This document shows positions 12,793 to 21,562 of a stretch of DNA of 64,000 nt, piece after piece. The DNA is from Solidesulfovibrio carbinolicus. GTDB taxonomy: Bacteria > Desulfobacterota > Desulfovibrionia > Desulfovibrionales > Desulfovibrionaceae. Both the position numbers and the translations under genes were made by a program. The stretch lies in NCBI RefSeq assembly GCF_004135975.1, contig NZ_CP026538.1:3224001-3288000 (forward strand). The letters run 5' to 3'. The notes under the pieces were generated by a model. It worked only from the letters and a program-made list of their open reading frames with translations. It did not search any database and was not told the origin of the DNA. Positions within the stretch are counted from its first letter, which is position 1; every line of letters begins with the position of its first letter.

Positions 12793-13208
12793 CGCGGCGC
12801 ACCTATGTCCTTGTGAATGAAGACCACGTTTTCGCCGTTTTGCCGGCGCACCTGGCAGTCGTTTGCCAACATGCGCATGATGTACAGCCCCCGTCCGCCC
12901 TCGGCGTCGGGGCCGGGATTCTCGAAGCGCACGTCGTCGCCAAAGCCCTTGCCCCAGTCCACGATCTCCAGCTCGATCCACGAGCCGGGACTCACCGCCA
13001 GCCGTACTTCCAGCGGCCCGGGCTGGCCGCCGTAAGCATGGCGGCAGACGTTGGCGCAGGCTTCGGTGAGGATGATGTCCAGATCGTGGAGCACATCGCC
13101 ATCGACCAGAAACGCGGCGAGATAATCGACCACGTCCTTGGCCAGCCGGCGGCTGTCCCCGGGATGGGATTCGGTTCGAAACACCTTGCGGGTCACCGCG
13201 CGCTCCAT
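12780..13208 (-). CDS. RsbW/SpoIIAB-like serine kinase (anti-sigma factor)
   Basis: 142 residues from the ATG at 13208 (upstream GGAG); a TTG at 13250 would add 14 residues with a badly spaced ribosome site. It has the GHKL ATPase boxes: N box ILTEACANVCRHAYG, G1 box DWGKGFGDD, G2 box GRGLYIMRMLAND. Such kinases bind ATP, phosphorylate the STAS partner on Ser and inhibit a target. The partner is the next, overlapping gene. As the pair opens a run ending in glycosyltransferases and lies near flagellar genes, control of surface or motility functions is possible, but the target is not visible here. Confidence 0.85.
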
Positions 13209-13287
13209 GGCCTTGCTCCACGGCCGGCCCGGCGACCACCGCCCGGCCAAACCACCTCTCAGATTTGCTCCGAAAGCCCGGGCCGCG

Positions 13288-13764
13288 TCAAGTGCCCGCC
13301 GCGAAGTCCGCGCTGTCGAGCAGGATGGTCACCGGCCCCCAGTTGACCAGGGAAACGTCCATGTCCGCGCCGAAAACGCCGCCGCCGACCCGCCCCGGCA
13401 GGGCCTGCCGGGCCATCTCCACAAAGGCGTCGTAAAGCCCCAGGGCAACCTGGGGCGGCGCAGCCTCGGAAAACGACGGCCGCCGTCCCTTGCGGCAGGA
13501 GGCGTAAAGCGTAAACTGCGACACCAGAAGCAAGCCCCCTCCGGTCTCGCGCAGGCTCAGGTTGAGCTTGCCCGCCTCGTCGGGAAAGATGCGCAGATCC
13601 AAAAGCTTTTCCAGCAGACCGCGACACGCCTTGCCGGCGGCGAAATCCGGCCCGTCGGCCGCGCCAAAGCCGACCAGAACCAGCAGCCCCGCCGCAATCG
13701 ACGAAACCGTCTCCCCGCCGACCGCCACCGAAGCCTGGCGCACCCGTTGCACGACCAGTCGCAC
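13288..13764 (-). CDS. dtd: D-aminoacyl-tRNA deacylase
   Basis: 158 residues, slightly longer than usual DTD (about 145-150). It starts at GTG 13764 with MRLVVQRVRQASVAV. The active-site motif SQFTLYAS and the cross-subunit N-W-G-P-V-T loop (Gly-cisPro) are both present. The enzyme hydrolyses D-amino acids (and glycine) wrongly attached to tRNA, a cytosolic proofreading step. It lies 9 bases after queD and is probably co-transcribed with it. The call is secure. Confidence 0.95.
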   Translation of the reverse strand: MRLVVQRVRQASVAVGGETVSSIAAGLLVLVGFGAADGPDFAAGKACRGLLEKLLDLRIFPDEAGKLNLSLRETGGGLLLVSQFTLYASCRKGRRPSFSEAAPPQVALGLYDAFVEMARQALPGRVGGGVFGADMDVSLVNWGPVTILLDSADFAAGT

Positions 13765-13773
13765 CCAGGCCCC

Positions 13774-14166
13774 CTATTCTTCCATATAGGTGGCTTTGCT
13801 GGAGTCCTTCTCCGAGACCGACACGCAAACCAGCCGCACGGGCTGGCCGGCCAGGGCCGCCTCCAGCTGGCGGTAGACAAAGCGCGCCAAATTCTCCGAC
13901 GAGGGATTTTCCAGCGAAAAGGCCGGCAGGTCGTTTAAGTGCCGATGGTCCAGGCCGGCCAGGATCTCGCGCAGCCGGCCGCGCAGCACCTTGAAATCGA
14001 CCAGATACTCGACCTTGGGGTCCAGGCGCTCGCCCTCGACCACGGCCTCGACGCCGAAATTGTGGCCGTGCAGGTTCTCGCACGGGCCTTCGTAGCCGCG
14101 CAAACAATGCGAGGCGCAAAACCCCTCGCTCACCGTCAATCGCCATTTGCCCTTACGCTGTTGCAT
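13774..14166 (-). CDS. queD: 6-carboxy-5,6,7,8-tetrahydropterin synthase
   Basis: 130 residues, typical QueD/PTPS length. Zinc-binding and catalytic motifs are visible: a His in ASHCLRGYEGPC, then C-E-N-L-H-G-H-N-F (Cys nucleophile and His pair), and later the LDHRHLND motif; a Glu-containing VSVSEKDSSKATY ends the fold. It converts 7,8-dihydroneopterin triphosphate to carboxytetrahydropterin in queuosine/7-deazaguanine synthesis. No other queuosine gene is in the window. The ATG at 14166 is only 12 bases past the GGAGG inside a repeat copy (14179-14216), so the repeat may supply a poorly spaced ribosome site. Confidence 0.93.
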   Translation of the reverse strand: MQQRKGKWRLTVSEGFCASHCLRGYEGPCENLHGHNFGVEAVVEGERLDPKVEYLVDFKVLRGRLREILAGLDHRHLNDLPAFSLENPSSENLARFVYRQLEAALAGQPVRLVCVSVSEKDSSKATYMEE

Positions 14167-14178
14167 AGTCGTGAAGAT

Positions 14179-14216
14179 GCCTCCGGCGGCCGGGGGGCTC
14201 AGCCCCCCGGACCCCC
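14179..14216 (+). repeat. GCCTCC palindromic element, copy 1
   Basis: GCCTCCGGCGGC, then the palindrome CCGGGGGGCTCAGCCCCCCGG, then ACCCCC. Same design as six other copies in this window; this copy has a CTCAG core instead of CCTGAGG. Confidence 0.85.
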
Positions 14217-14278
14217 GACATGGGTTTATACGTGGTGCGACCAATTGGTCGTTCTATACACCGTTCTGACGCGGCCCT

Positions 14279-14329
14279 GATCGCGTCGGCGGCCTTGGCG
14301 GAGCATCCGCCAAGACCGCCGACACGATC
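14279..14329. repeat. long inverted repeat downstream of dnaE
   Basis: 23-base arms (14279-14301 and 14307-14329) with 21 paired positions and an AGCAT loop. Each arm contains GTCGGCGG and CTTGGCGG blocks. Too GC-rich and T-poor for a standard intrinsic terminator; it could protect or process the dnaE 3' end. Confidence 0.7.
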
Positions 14330-14411
14330 AAGGGGTCCGGGGGGATAATCCCCCCGGCGGGGCGTGGGGCAGCGCCCCACTCTTCGCCTTTCCACCCGCC
14401 CTCGCGCGCCC

Positions 14412-17400
14412 TTAGCGACTAAGTGCGCCCTGCTCGAAGGCGTCGAGTTCGCGGCGCAGTTCGGGGCAGCGTTTGACGCCGAAATGGTGGCCCAGGCGCA
14501 GCCGGCACACGGCCTTGGGCAGGTTCATGATGAGATGGACGGAATTCTCGCCGGGATAGCGTTTGAGAATCTCTTCCAGGGGCTTTAAGCCCACGGGCTG
14601 CTCGTCCTTGCAGGCCACGAAGATTTCGATGGGCTCGTCGCTGCCGCTGACGATGTTGGTCAGGGGATCAAGGCGCACGGCTTGCAGCTTGATGATCTTT
14701 TTGCCTTCGCCTTCGCCCTGGTCGACGTTGCCGATCTTGGCGGTCAAATACAGCGGCACGTCGGCGTCGAGGTGTTCGCGGCTGGCGGCGTAGACATCGG
14801 AAAAAACCACGGCCTCGGCCTCGCCGCCCAGATGATCCTCGAGCTTGCAAAAGGCCATCTTCTGGCCCTTTTTGGTGATGATTTCCTTGGTGGAGACGCA
14901 GATGCAGGCCAGCTTAACCTCGACGCCGGGCTCCATGCCGTCGCACTGGGCGATGGTGGTCAGGCGCATGGCCCGCAGGTCGCGCTCGTAGGCCAGAAGC
15001 GGATGGCTGGTGAGATAGAAGCCGAGCGCCTCTTTCTCAAAGGCCATCATCTCTTCATGGTGCCACTCGGGCAGGTCGGCCTCGGCGCAGGAAAGCCCCA
15101 GGCCCACGGTGGGCTTGGGCTTTTCGGGCATGAGCGTCATAAGCGAGAGCCGGCCGTCGTTTTTCTCGGCAGCCCGCTTCTGGCCGATGGCGGCGGCCTG
15201 GTCCAGGCCGGCCACCAGCCCGGCCCGGGAGCAGCCGAAGCTGTCGCAGGCCCCGCATTTGATGAGATATTCGATGACCCGCTTGGTGATCTTGCGCATG
15301 TTGACGCGCGAGGTGAAATCCAGAAGCGAGGTGTAGGGCCCGCCCTCTTCGCGCGCGGCCACGATCTCGGCCACGGCGTCGCGGCCGACGTTTTTCACGG
15401 CGGCCAGGCCGTAGAGAATCTTGTTGTCCTTGACCGAAAAGTGCGGATAGCCGGCGTTGACGTCGGGCGGCAGGAGCGTCAGGTCGTTGTCGCGGCAGGC
15501 GGCGATGTACTGCAGCAGCTTGTCCTGGTTTTCCATGTCCGAGGTCATGAGCGCGGCCATGAAGGCGACCGGATAGTGGGCCTTCAAATACGCGGTATGA
15601 TACGAAATAAGCGCGTAGGCGGCGCTGTGGGACTTGTTGAAGCCGTACTCCGCGAACTTCTCCATCAAGTCGAAGATTTCGTTGGCTTTCTTTTCGGGGA
15701 TGTCGTTTTGGGCGCAGCCCTCGACGAAAAAGCCGCGCTGCTTGCCCATCTCCTCGGCGTTTTTCTTGCCCATGGCCCGACGCAGCAAATCGCCCGCGCC
15801 AAGCGAAAAGTTGGCCAGCACCTGGGCGATTTTCATGACCTGTTCCTGGTAGACGATGACGCCGTAGGTGGGTTTCAGCGTCTCTTCCAGGAGCGGATGC
15901 GGGTACTCGACCGGGTCTTCGCCGTGCTTGCGGCGGATGAACAGCTCGACCATGCCCGACCCCAGCGGCCCGGGGCGGTACAGCGCCAGCATGGCGATGA
16001 TGTCTTCAAAGCAGTTGGGCTTAAGCATCCGCAGATACTTGCGCATGCCCTGGCTTTCCACCTGGAAGATGCCGTCGGTGTCGCCCTTGGCGAAAAGCTC
16101 GTAGGTGGCTTCGTCGGTAAAGGGCAAGGTGTCGAGGTCGGGCGGCTCTTCCCCCATCTCGCGGATGATCTGCAACGTGTCGTCGATGACCGTCATGGTT
16201 TTGAGGCCCAGGAAGTCGAACTTCACCAGTCCGGCCTTCTCCACGCGCTTCATGTCCCACTGGGTCACGGTTTCGTTGTTTTTGCCCTTGTACAGCGGCA
16301 CGTACTCGGTCATGGCCGTGTCGGACACGACCACGCCGGCGGCGTGGGTGGAGGCGTGGCGGGCCAGGCCCTCCAGACGGCGCGAGACGTCGATGAGCTT
16401 GGCCACCCGCGCGTCCTGGGCCATGAGGGTTTTCAGCTCCGGCTCCTGGGCCAGGGCCTTGTCGATGGTCATTTTGAGGTCTTCGGGGATGAGCTTGGCG
16501 ATGCGGTCGGTCTCGCCAAAGCTCATGCCAAGCGCCCGGCCCACGTCGCGCACCACGGCCTTGGCCTTCATGGTGCCGAAGGTGGTGATCTGGGCCACGG
16601 CCTCTTCGCCGTAATGCTCGGTGACGTAGCGGATGACCTCGTGGCGGCGGCGTTCGCAGAAATCCACGTCGATATCGGGCATGCTCACGCGCTCGATATT
16701 GAGAAACCGCTCGAAGAGCAGATCGTAGGGCAAAGGATCGAGGTTGGTGATGCGAAGCGCGTAGGCAACGAGCGACCCGGCCGCCGAACCGCGCCCCGGG
16801 CCAACCGGGATGCCGTGGTTTTTGGCCCAGTTGATGAAGTCCTGGACGATGAGAAAATAGCCCGGGAAGCCCATCTGCTTGATGACGTCGAGTTCCAGTT
16901 CCAGCCGGTCCCAGTAACGCTTGGGATCGACGTCCGGCATCTTGGTCAGCCGTTCGGTCAGGCCCTTGCGGGCCAGATCGGCCATGACCTCGTCCAGGGA
17001 CTTGCCGGGCGGGGATTTGTAGACCGGAAAATGGTAATCCCCGAATTTGAGCTGGAGATCGATGCGCTCGGCGATCTCGCAGGAATTGGCGATGGCCTGG
17101 GGCACGTGGGCAAAGGCGGCGGCCATCTCGTCCGGGGAGCGGTAATAGAGATCCTGGGTGGTGAAGCGCATCCGCTTGACGTCGTCCACGCAGGCGGCGG
17201 TCTGGATGCACAACAGCACGTCGTGGGCTTCGGCGTCGTCGGCGCGCAGATAGTGGCAGTCGTTGGTGGCCACCAGCGGCAGGCCCATGTCGTCGGACAA
17301 CTCGATCAAAAAGTCGTTGATGACGGCCTGTTCGGGAATCGTGTTGGCCTGGATTTCCAGATAGAAGCGGTCCGGGAAGAGCCTGGCGTATTCCTTCGCC

Positions 17401-17867
17401 ATGGCCCGGGCCTGGTCCTTGCCTTCCTTGAGCAGCTTCTGGTTGATCTCGCCCTTGATGCAGGCCGATAGCGCGATAAGCCCTTCGCCGTATTGGCCAA
17501 GCAGTTCCTTGTCCACGCGGGGCTTGTAGTACATGCCCTCGGTGTGCCCGAGCGTCGCCAGCTTGAGCAGGTTTTTGTAGCCCGTCATGTTCTGGGCCAG
17601 AAGCACCAGATGGTAGCGCGGCGTGCGCGGATCGCGGTCGCGGCGCGAGGTCGGCGAGACGTAGACCTCGCAGCCGATGATGGGCTTTAATTCGGCCTTT
17701 TTGGCCGCGTCGTAGAAGATGAGCGCGCCGTGGAGGTTGCCGTGGTCGGTGATGGCGGCGGCCGGCGAATTGAAGCTCTTGGCGGTCTTGACCAGATCGC
17801 CGATACGGATGGCTCCGTCGAGGAGGCTGTACTCGGTATGGCAGTGCAGGTGCACGAAATCGGGCAT
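14412..17867 (-). CDS. dnaE: DNA polymerase III alpha subunit
   Basis: 1151 residues, full length for DnaE, the replicative polymerase catalytic subunit. The N-terminal PHP domain starts HLHCHTEYSLLDGAIR. The palm contains GPGRGSAAGSLVAY and the catalytic PDIDVDFCERRR. Middle motifs include HAAGVVVSD, YKGKNNETVTQWDM and FNKSHSAAYALISYHTAYLK. The C-terminus has the OB fold and tau-binding region (MAFCKLEDHLGGEAEAVVFS). An intrinsic terminator just upstream (17888-17921) ends the thioredoxin-reductase transcript, so dnaE probably has its own promoter. Confidence 0.97.
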   Translation of the reverse strand: MPDFVHLHCHTEYSLLDGAIRIGDLVKTAKSFNSPAAAITDHGNLHGALIFYDAAKKAELKPIIGCEVYVSPTSRRDRDPRTPRYHLVLLAQNMTGYKNLLKLATLGHTEGMYYKPRVDKELLGQYGEGLIALSACIKGEINQKLLKEGKDQARAMAKEYARLFPDRFYLEIQANTIPEQAVINDFLIELSDDMGLPLVATNDCHYLRADDAEAHDVLLCIQTAACVDDVKRMRFTTQDLYYRSPDEMAAAFAHVPQAIANSCEIAERIDLQLKFGDYHFPVYKSPPGKSLDEVMADLARKGLTERLTKMPDVDPKRYWDRLELELDVIKQMGFPGYFLIVQDFINWAKNHGIPVGPGRGSAAGSLVAYALRITNLDPLPYDLLFERFLNIERVSMPDIDVDFCERRRHEVIRYVTEHYGEEAVAQITTFGTMKAKAVVRDVGRALGMSFGETDRIAKLIPEDLKMTIDKALAQEPELKTLMAQDARVAKLIDVSRRLEGLARHASTHAAGVVVSDTAMTEYVPLYKGKNNETVTQWDMKRVEKAGLVKFDFLGLKTMTVIDDTLQIIREMGEEPPDLDTLPFTDEATYELFAKGDTDGIFQVESQGMRKYLRMLKPNCFEDIIAMLALYRPGPLGSGMVELFIRRKHGEDPVEYPHPLLEETLKPTYGVIVYQEQVMKIAQVLANFSLGAGDLLRRAMGKKNAEEMGKQRGFFVEGCAQNDIPEKKANEIFDLMEKFAEYGFNKSHSAAYALISYHTAYLKAHYPVAFMAALMTSDMENQDKLLQYIAACRDNDLTLLPPDVNAGYPHFSVKDNKILYGLAAVKNVGRDAVAEIVAAREEGGPYTSLLDFTSRVNMRKITKRVIEYLIKCGACDSFGCSRAGLVAGLDQAAAIGQKRAAEKNDGRLSLMTLMPEKPKPTVGLGLSCAEADLPEWHHEEMMAFEKEALGFYLTSHPLLAYERDLRAMRLTTIAQCDGMEPGVEVKLACICVSTKEIITKKGQKMAFCKLEDHLGGEAEAVVFSDVYAASREHLDADVPLYLTAKIGNVDQGEGEGKKIIKLQAVRLDPLTNIVSGSDEPIEIFVACKDEQPVGLKPLEEILKRYPGENSVHLIMNLPKAVCRLRLGHHFGVKRCPELRRELDAFEQGALSR

Positions 17868-17887
17868 GGGGGTGCGCTCTTGGGAAG

Positions 17888-17921
17888 AAAAAAGTCCCGG
17901 GCGGGATCGCCCGTCCGGGAC
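17888..17921 (-). terminator. terminator after thioredoxin reductase gene
   Basis: Stem GTCCCGG/CCGGGAC (17894-17900 and 17915-17921) with an inner GGGCGATCCCGCCC-type hairpin, followed on the minus strand by six T (17888-17893). It separates the reductase gene from dnaE. Confidence 0.82.
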
Positions 17922-17955
17922 GGTATAGCGCTAAACGCCGCCGCTGGAAACGCCC

Positions 17956-19656
17956 CTAGGCCGGCCTGGTCTTTTTCCAGTAGGGATGGGCAATGTCCTC
18001 GAAGGCCGACAGGGCCGCCGTGGAGCCGTCGCCCACGGCGTTGACGATCTGCTGGGAACCGCCGGTGACGTCGCCGGCAGCGTAGATGCGCGGGATGGAG
18101 GTGCGCTTGGCCCGGTCGGCGACGATATACCCGTTAGCGTCCAAGTTCAGCCCCAGCTCCTGGGCGATTGCGGTGTTGGGATTAAGCCCGATGGCCACGA
18201 ACACGGCGTCGGCGGCGATCTCCTGTTCCTTCCCATCGGCCCCGAGCAACCGCACGCCCGTGACCTTGGCCTCGTCGCCCAGGATCTCCACCACATTGGC
18301 CCCCAGCACGGTGGGGATGCCCGAGGCGGCCAGGGCATCCTGCAAGTGCTTCTCGGCCCGGAACTCGGTGCGGCGGTGGATGAGGGTCACGTCCACGCCA
18401 AGGTTTTTTAAATGCAACGCGTCGGTGAGCGCCGTGTTGCCGCCGCCCACCACCACGGCTTTTTTCTCGCGGTAGAGGTAACCGTCGCAGGTGGAGCAGT
18501 AGCTCACGCCAAAGCCGAAGTAGCGGTCTTCCCCAGGCGCGCCGAGCTTGCGCCAGGACGCGCCCGTGGCCAGGATCAAGGCCTTGGCCACATAGACCGC
18601 CTTGTCGGTGTAGACCTCGACGTGCTTGCCGACCTTGACCTCGTCGATGCCCTCGCCCTCGTGGATGTCGGCGTAGCCGCGGGCCTGCTCGGCGATCATC
18701 TCCATGAGCCGCTTGCCCGGCACGCTGGCGAATCCCGGATAGTTCTCGACCACCGGCGTCACGGCCACCTGGCCGCCGATGACGTTTTTCTCCAGCACCA
18801 CGGCGGAAAGCCCACTGCGCACAGCGTAGACGGCGGCGGTGAGCCCGGCCGGGCCGGCCCCGGCAATGACCACGTCCACCTCCTTGACCGGATAGCCGCC
18901 GGGCGTCTGGACCCCGGCGGCGGCGCGCTGCTCGGCCATAAGCTCTTCGGCGGGCTTGAGCGTCACCAGCTCCACCACGAACCGCTCCTCGGGCAAAAGC
19001 CCCAGGGTGGAAAACGTCTCGTTTATGACCGTATGCGGCACGCTGCCGACATGGTGGCGCTCGGCGAGCTTCGGGTGCTGGGAGGCATCCACGCACCAGG
19101 CCGTCACAAGGTCCGGCCGCTCCACGGCGGCCCGAAAGGCATTGCCGACCTGGCCCGGACAATAGGGGCAGGAGGGATTGACGAACACCTGGACGTGGCG
19201 CTTGTCCTCAAGCTCCTGCAACAGCTGGCGGGAAATCTGGGACAGACCGCTTTTGCCGGCCGACAGCCGCATGATGGTCTCGACCAGGGTGCGTGCCTCC
19301 TCGCCCAGGGGCGCGCCAAGGTAGCGTATCTGGCAGCGGTCCGGGGCGAGAAGCAACGTCGGGGAAAAATCCACCTCGTAGAGCTTGGCCTCGGGGCTGT
19401 CCAAGCCCAGAAACCGGGCCGTGATCTTGTCGGCGATCTCGGCCAGCTCCCGGCACAGGGATTCCATGAAGGCGTTGTAGGGCGTGTTCTGGCGGGAGTC
19501 GGTGAAGACCAAAAGCTCCACCGGTTCCTGCATCCCGTCAAAGAACTTCCGCAGTTCCGGCAGGCTGTCCTCGGGGATCAGCCGCTTGGGAGCGGCCGGA
19601 GCCTGAGGCTCCTTGTCCGCCGCTTTCTTTTTCTTGTCGTTGCCGAAAAGGGCCAT
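17956..19656 (-). CDS. thioredoxin reductase-like flavoprotein with N-terminal PDO/glutaredoxin domain
   Basis: 566 residues in two parts. Residues 40-240 form a double thioredoxin-fold (protein disulfide oxidoreductase) domain with a C-P-Y-C active site at 163-166. Residues 258-566 are a TrxR/AhpF flavoprotein: FAD site GAGPAGLTAAVY (from 266), redox C-S-T-C at 387-390, NADPH site GGGNTALTDAL (from 404) and the C-terminal FAD motif IYAAGDVTGG. Order resembles AhpF, though no ahpC is next to it. It probably passes electrons from NAD(P)H through CSTC to CPYC and on to a disulfide substrate. ATG at 19656 follows AAGGAGGGG. Residues 8-11 are a Lys run. Confidence 0.88.
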   Translation of the reverse strand: MALFGNDKKKKAADKEPQAPAAPKRLIPEDSLPELRKFFDGMQEPVELLVFTDSRQNTPYNAFMESLCRELAEIADKITARFLGLDSPEAKLYEVDFSPTLLLAPDRCQIRYLGAPLGEEARTLVETIMRLSAGKSGLSQISRQLLQELEDKRHVQVFVNPSCPYCPGQVGNAFRAAVERPDLVTAWCVDASQHPKLAERHHVGSVPHTVINETFSTLGLLPEERFVVELVTLKPAEELMAEQRAAAGVQTPGGYPVKEVDVVIAGAGPAGLTAAVYAVRSGLSAVVLEKNVIGGQVAVTPVVENYPGFASVPGKRLMEMIAEQARGYADIHEGEGIDEVKVGKHVEVYTDKAVYVAKALILATGASWRKLGAPGEDRYFGFGVSYCSTCDGYLYREKKAVVVGGGNTALTDALHLKNLGVDVTLIHRRTEFRAEKHLQDALAASGIPTVLGANVVEILGDEAKVTGVRLLGADGKEQEIAADAVFVAIGLNPNTAIAQELGLNLDANGYIVADRAKRTSIPRIYAAGDVTGGSQQIVNAVGDGSTAALSAFEDIAHPYWKKTRPA

Positions 19657-19846
19657 CGCGCCCCTCCTTGATCGTTTTCCTGAAGGTCTTAGCGCATTGT
19701 GTAGCCAAAGCGCGGCAAAGAGGCAAACAGTTGCAGGACGCGAGGCGTTTTTTCCTTGCGGGCCGGCGCAAAAAGCCTAGAACGAAATCAGGGAATCAGG
19801 GAGTCCGGTCCGGGGGGACCGGAAAAGCACACTGGGGGATGAGGCC

Positions 19847-19984
19847 ATGAAAGATACGCTCATCGCGGCTGCGATGGTCTTTTTTGCGGCCATCATGTCG
19901 TTTTTCCCGTCGGCCTGGGAACCGGTCAGCGAAGCCGAAGCCCGGGATTTGTTGAAAAATGACGCGGGGGGAGAGAGAGAATAA
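19847..19984 (+). CDS. possible 45-residue membrane peptide
   Basis: ATG at 19847, preceded by GGGGGATGAGG, encodes 45 residues: a short charged start, a hydrophobic stretch of about 20 residues (TLIAAAMVFFAAIMSFFPSA), then an acidic/basic tail ending at TAA. It is divergent from the reductase gene. It could be a small inner-membrane protein or an uncleaved signal-like peptide. No homologue is recognised. The stop lies just 8 bases before a copy of the GCCTCC repeat, as is common for true gene ends here. Moderate to low confidence. Confidence 0.4.
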   Translation: MKDTLIAAAMVFFAAIMSFFPSAWEPVSEAEARDLLKNDAGGERE

Positions 19985-19992
19985 GAGAAGAG

Positions 19993-20031
19993 GCCTCCGG
20001 CGGCTGGGGGCCTGAGGCCCCCAGACCCCCC
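19993..20031 (+). repeat. GCCTCC palindromic element, copy 2
   Basis: GCCTCCGGCGGC, then CTGGGGGCCTGAGGCCCCCAG, then ACCCCCC. The stem closes with T-G/C-A changes that keep pairing (CTGGGGG/CCCCCAG), a compensatory difference from copies 6 and 7. Confidence 0.88.
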
Positions 20032-20254
20032 GAATGAAGAAAGGGTTAAAGGGGGGCGGCACGGGTTGGTGCTCTGGCGGACGCCGGAAACGGCGACGCT
20101 TTTGTTCGTCTTTTGCGCAGGCGATTTTTCAACGCCGCGCCCAGCGCAACTTTTGTGCAGGGGGCCGTGGAAATCATCCCCCCTATTGATCTTTCTGCTT
20201 TCCGGCCGACAAAGTGCCAATCCCCACACTCTCCCCTGTAAACCTTTCTCCAGG

Positions 20255-20294
20255 TGGGGGGGCTGGGGGCCTCAGGCCCCCAGCCGCCGGAGGC
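20255..20294 (-). repeat. GCCTCC palindromic element, copy 3
   Basis: Inverted relative to copy 2; core GGGGGCCTCAGGCCCCC and end GCCGCCGGAGGC. It lies about 30 bases past the stop of the glycosyltransferase gene (minus strand) and is oriented with its transcription. Confidence 0.88.
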
Positions 20295-20326
20295 ACTCTT
20301 CCCTCACTCTCCCTCTCCCGACTCGC

Positions 20327-21559
20327 TCACTTCCCGTTCGGGCAGGCGATGTCGGCGTCGGCGCGGCAGGCTTCCTGGCGGAAGGTGTTGATGCGATCGG
20401 AGATGACGGACAGGCCGGTGAAGGGGAAGCGGGCCATGGCCGCCTTGTAGGGGGCGGGATCGGCCAGGAGCCGGTTGAGCTTGGCCCGGATGGTGTCCGG
20501 GGAGAGTTCGTCCCAGGGCAGAAATTCGATCAGCCCCTGGCGGCTTAAGACCTCGGCCCGGATGCGTTGTTCCAGGCGGGGCACTTCGCGGGGCACGACC
20601 AGGGACGGCTTGGCCTGGGACAGGATTTCGCAGGTGGTGTTGTAGCCGCCCATGGTGACGATGGCGTCGGCCAGCCCCATGAGCGTCTCCATGCGGCGGT
20701 AGAAGTGGTAGAACCGCGCCTTGACGGCGGCGGCGCGCCGGGCCACGGCCTCGCGTTCGGGCCGGGGCATGAACGGGCCGGAGACGAAGATGACCCGGTG
20801 GCGCGGTCCGCCGCCCTGCTCCAGCATCTGCAGATAGGCGTCCATGAGGGGATAGCCGTCGCCGCCGCCGCCGGTGGTCACCACCACGAGTTTGTCTTCG
20901 GGGGCGATCTTTTCCTCCCGGCGGATGGGGTTCATGGCGTTTGGCAGCGGCACCCGGCGCGGGATGTAGCCGGTAAAGACCATCTTGCGGCTGATGTGCT
21001 CGGGGATGGCGTATTCGGCTATGGGATCGTAGAATTCCCGGTTTCCGTAGACCCAAATCTCCGAATAGTACTGGTCGAGGACTTCGTAGACGCCTTTTTC
21101 GCGCCATTCGCGGCTGGTGGAGGCGGCGTCGTCCATGATGTCGCGAAGCCCGAGGATGGTGCGGGTGCGCGGCATCCGGCGCTTGAGCCACTTGAGCGTG
21201 GGGATGACCTCGCGCCGCAGTCCCATGGGGGCCTTGTCCACGATGAACACGTGGGGCTGGAAGGCCTTAGCCGTGGCCACGATGATGTTGCGGCGGATGT
21301 TTAGGGCGTGGCGGGCGTTGATCTTGATGGAAAGGGGCAGATATTCCTCATTGGTCTTCTTGATCATGCCGGGGATGCGCACGAAATCCACGCCTTCTGG
21401 GGTCTCGTAGCGTCCGGCCAGGGGCGAGCCGGTGAGAATGAGGATATTAACGCCCCGATGCCGCAGGTGCTCGGCAATGGCCATGGTGCGCCGCAGATGT
21501 CCCAGACCGTAGGTGTCGTGGGAATACATCAGGATGTTGAAAGTGCCGGGCGCTGCCAT
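20327..21559 (-). CDS. MurG-like (GT28-type) glycosyltransferase
   Basis: 410 residues. N-terminus: ILMYSHDTYGLGHLRRTMAI, the acceptor-side Rossmann start of MurG/UGT-like GT-B enzymes. C-terminal half: VVVTTGGGGDGYPL, then a donor-binding TMGGYNTTCEIL and PREVPRLEQRIRAE, close to the GGYNT...P...EQ pattern of GT28 enzymes. It lies 3 bases after the sigma-54 activator gene, so the two form one transcript. It is not murG itself (no division cluster). Donor and acceptor are unknown; a role in a surface glycan is inferred from neighbours. Confidence 0.75.
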   Translation of the reverse strand: MAAPGTFNILMYSHDTYGLGHLRRTMAIAEHLRHRGVNILILTGSPLAGRYETPEGVDFVRIPGMIKKTNEEYLPLSIKINARHALNIRRNIIVATAKAFQPHVFIVDKAPMGLRREVIPTLKWLKRRMPRTRTILGLRDIMDDAASTSREWREKGVYEVLDQYYSEIWVYGNREFYDPIAEYAIPEHISRKMVFTGYIPRRVPLPNAMNPIRREEKIAPEDKLVVVTTGGGGDGYPLMDAYLQMLEQGGGPRHRVIFVSGPFMPRPEREAVARRAAAVKARFYHFYRRMETLMGLADAIVTMGGYNTTCEILSQAKPSLVVPREVPRLEQRIRAEVLSRQGLIEFLPWDELSPDTIRAKLNRLLADPAPYKAAMARFPFTGLSVISDRINTFRQEACRADADIACPNGK

Positions 21560-21562
21560 GGA

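Larger units (their letters stand above)
14167..14411. other. hairpin-rich region between dnaE and queD
   Basis: 245 bases with no gene but at least five inverted repeats: a copy of the GCCTCC repeat (14179-14216), the palindrome CGACCAATTGGTCG (about 14239-14252), a 23-base stem (14279-14329), CCGGGGGG-ATAAT-CCCCCCGG (14337-14357) and GTGGGGC/GCCCCAC (14364-14380). Confidence 0.8.
19985..20326. other. intergenic region with two converging repeat copies
   Basis: About 340 bases. Copies of the GCCTCC palindrome lie at each side in opposite orientation (19993-20031 plus, 20255-20294 minus). The middle (20040-20250) shows no credible gene, terminator or RNA. Confidence 0.6.

Noticed and set aside
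14682-17471. 929-codon plus-strand open frame opposite dnaE
   Set aside because: It is antisense to a certain gene, is His/Gly/Val/Asp-rich in the manner of reversed high-GC codons, and has no domain motif or ribosome site.
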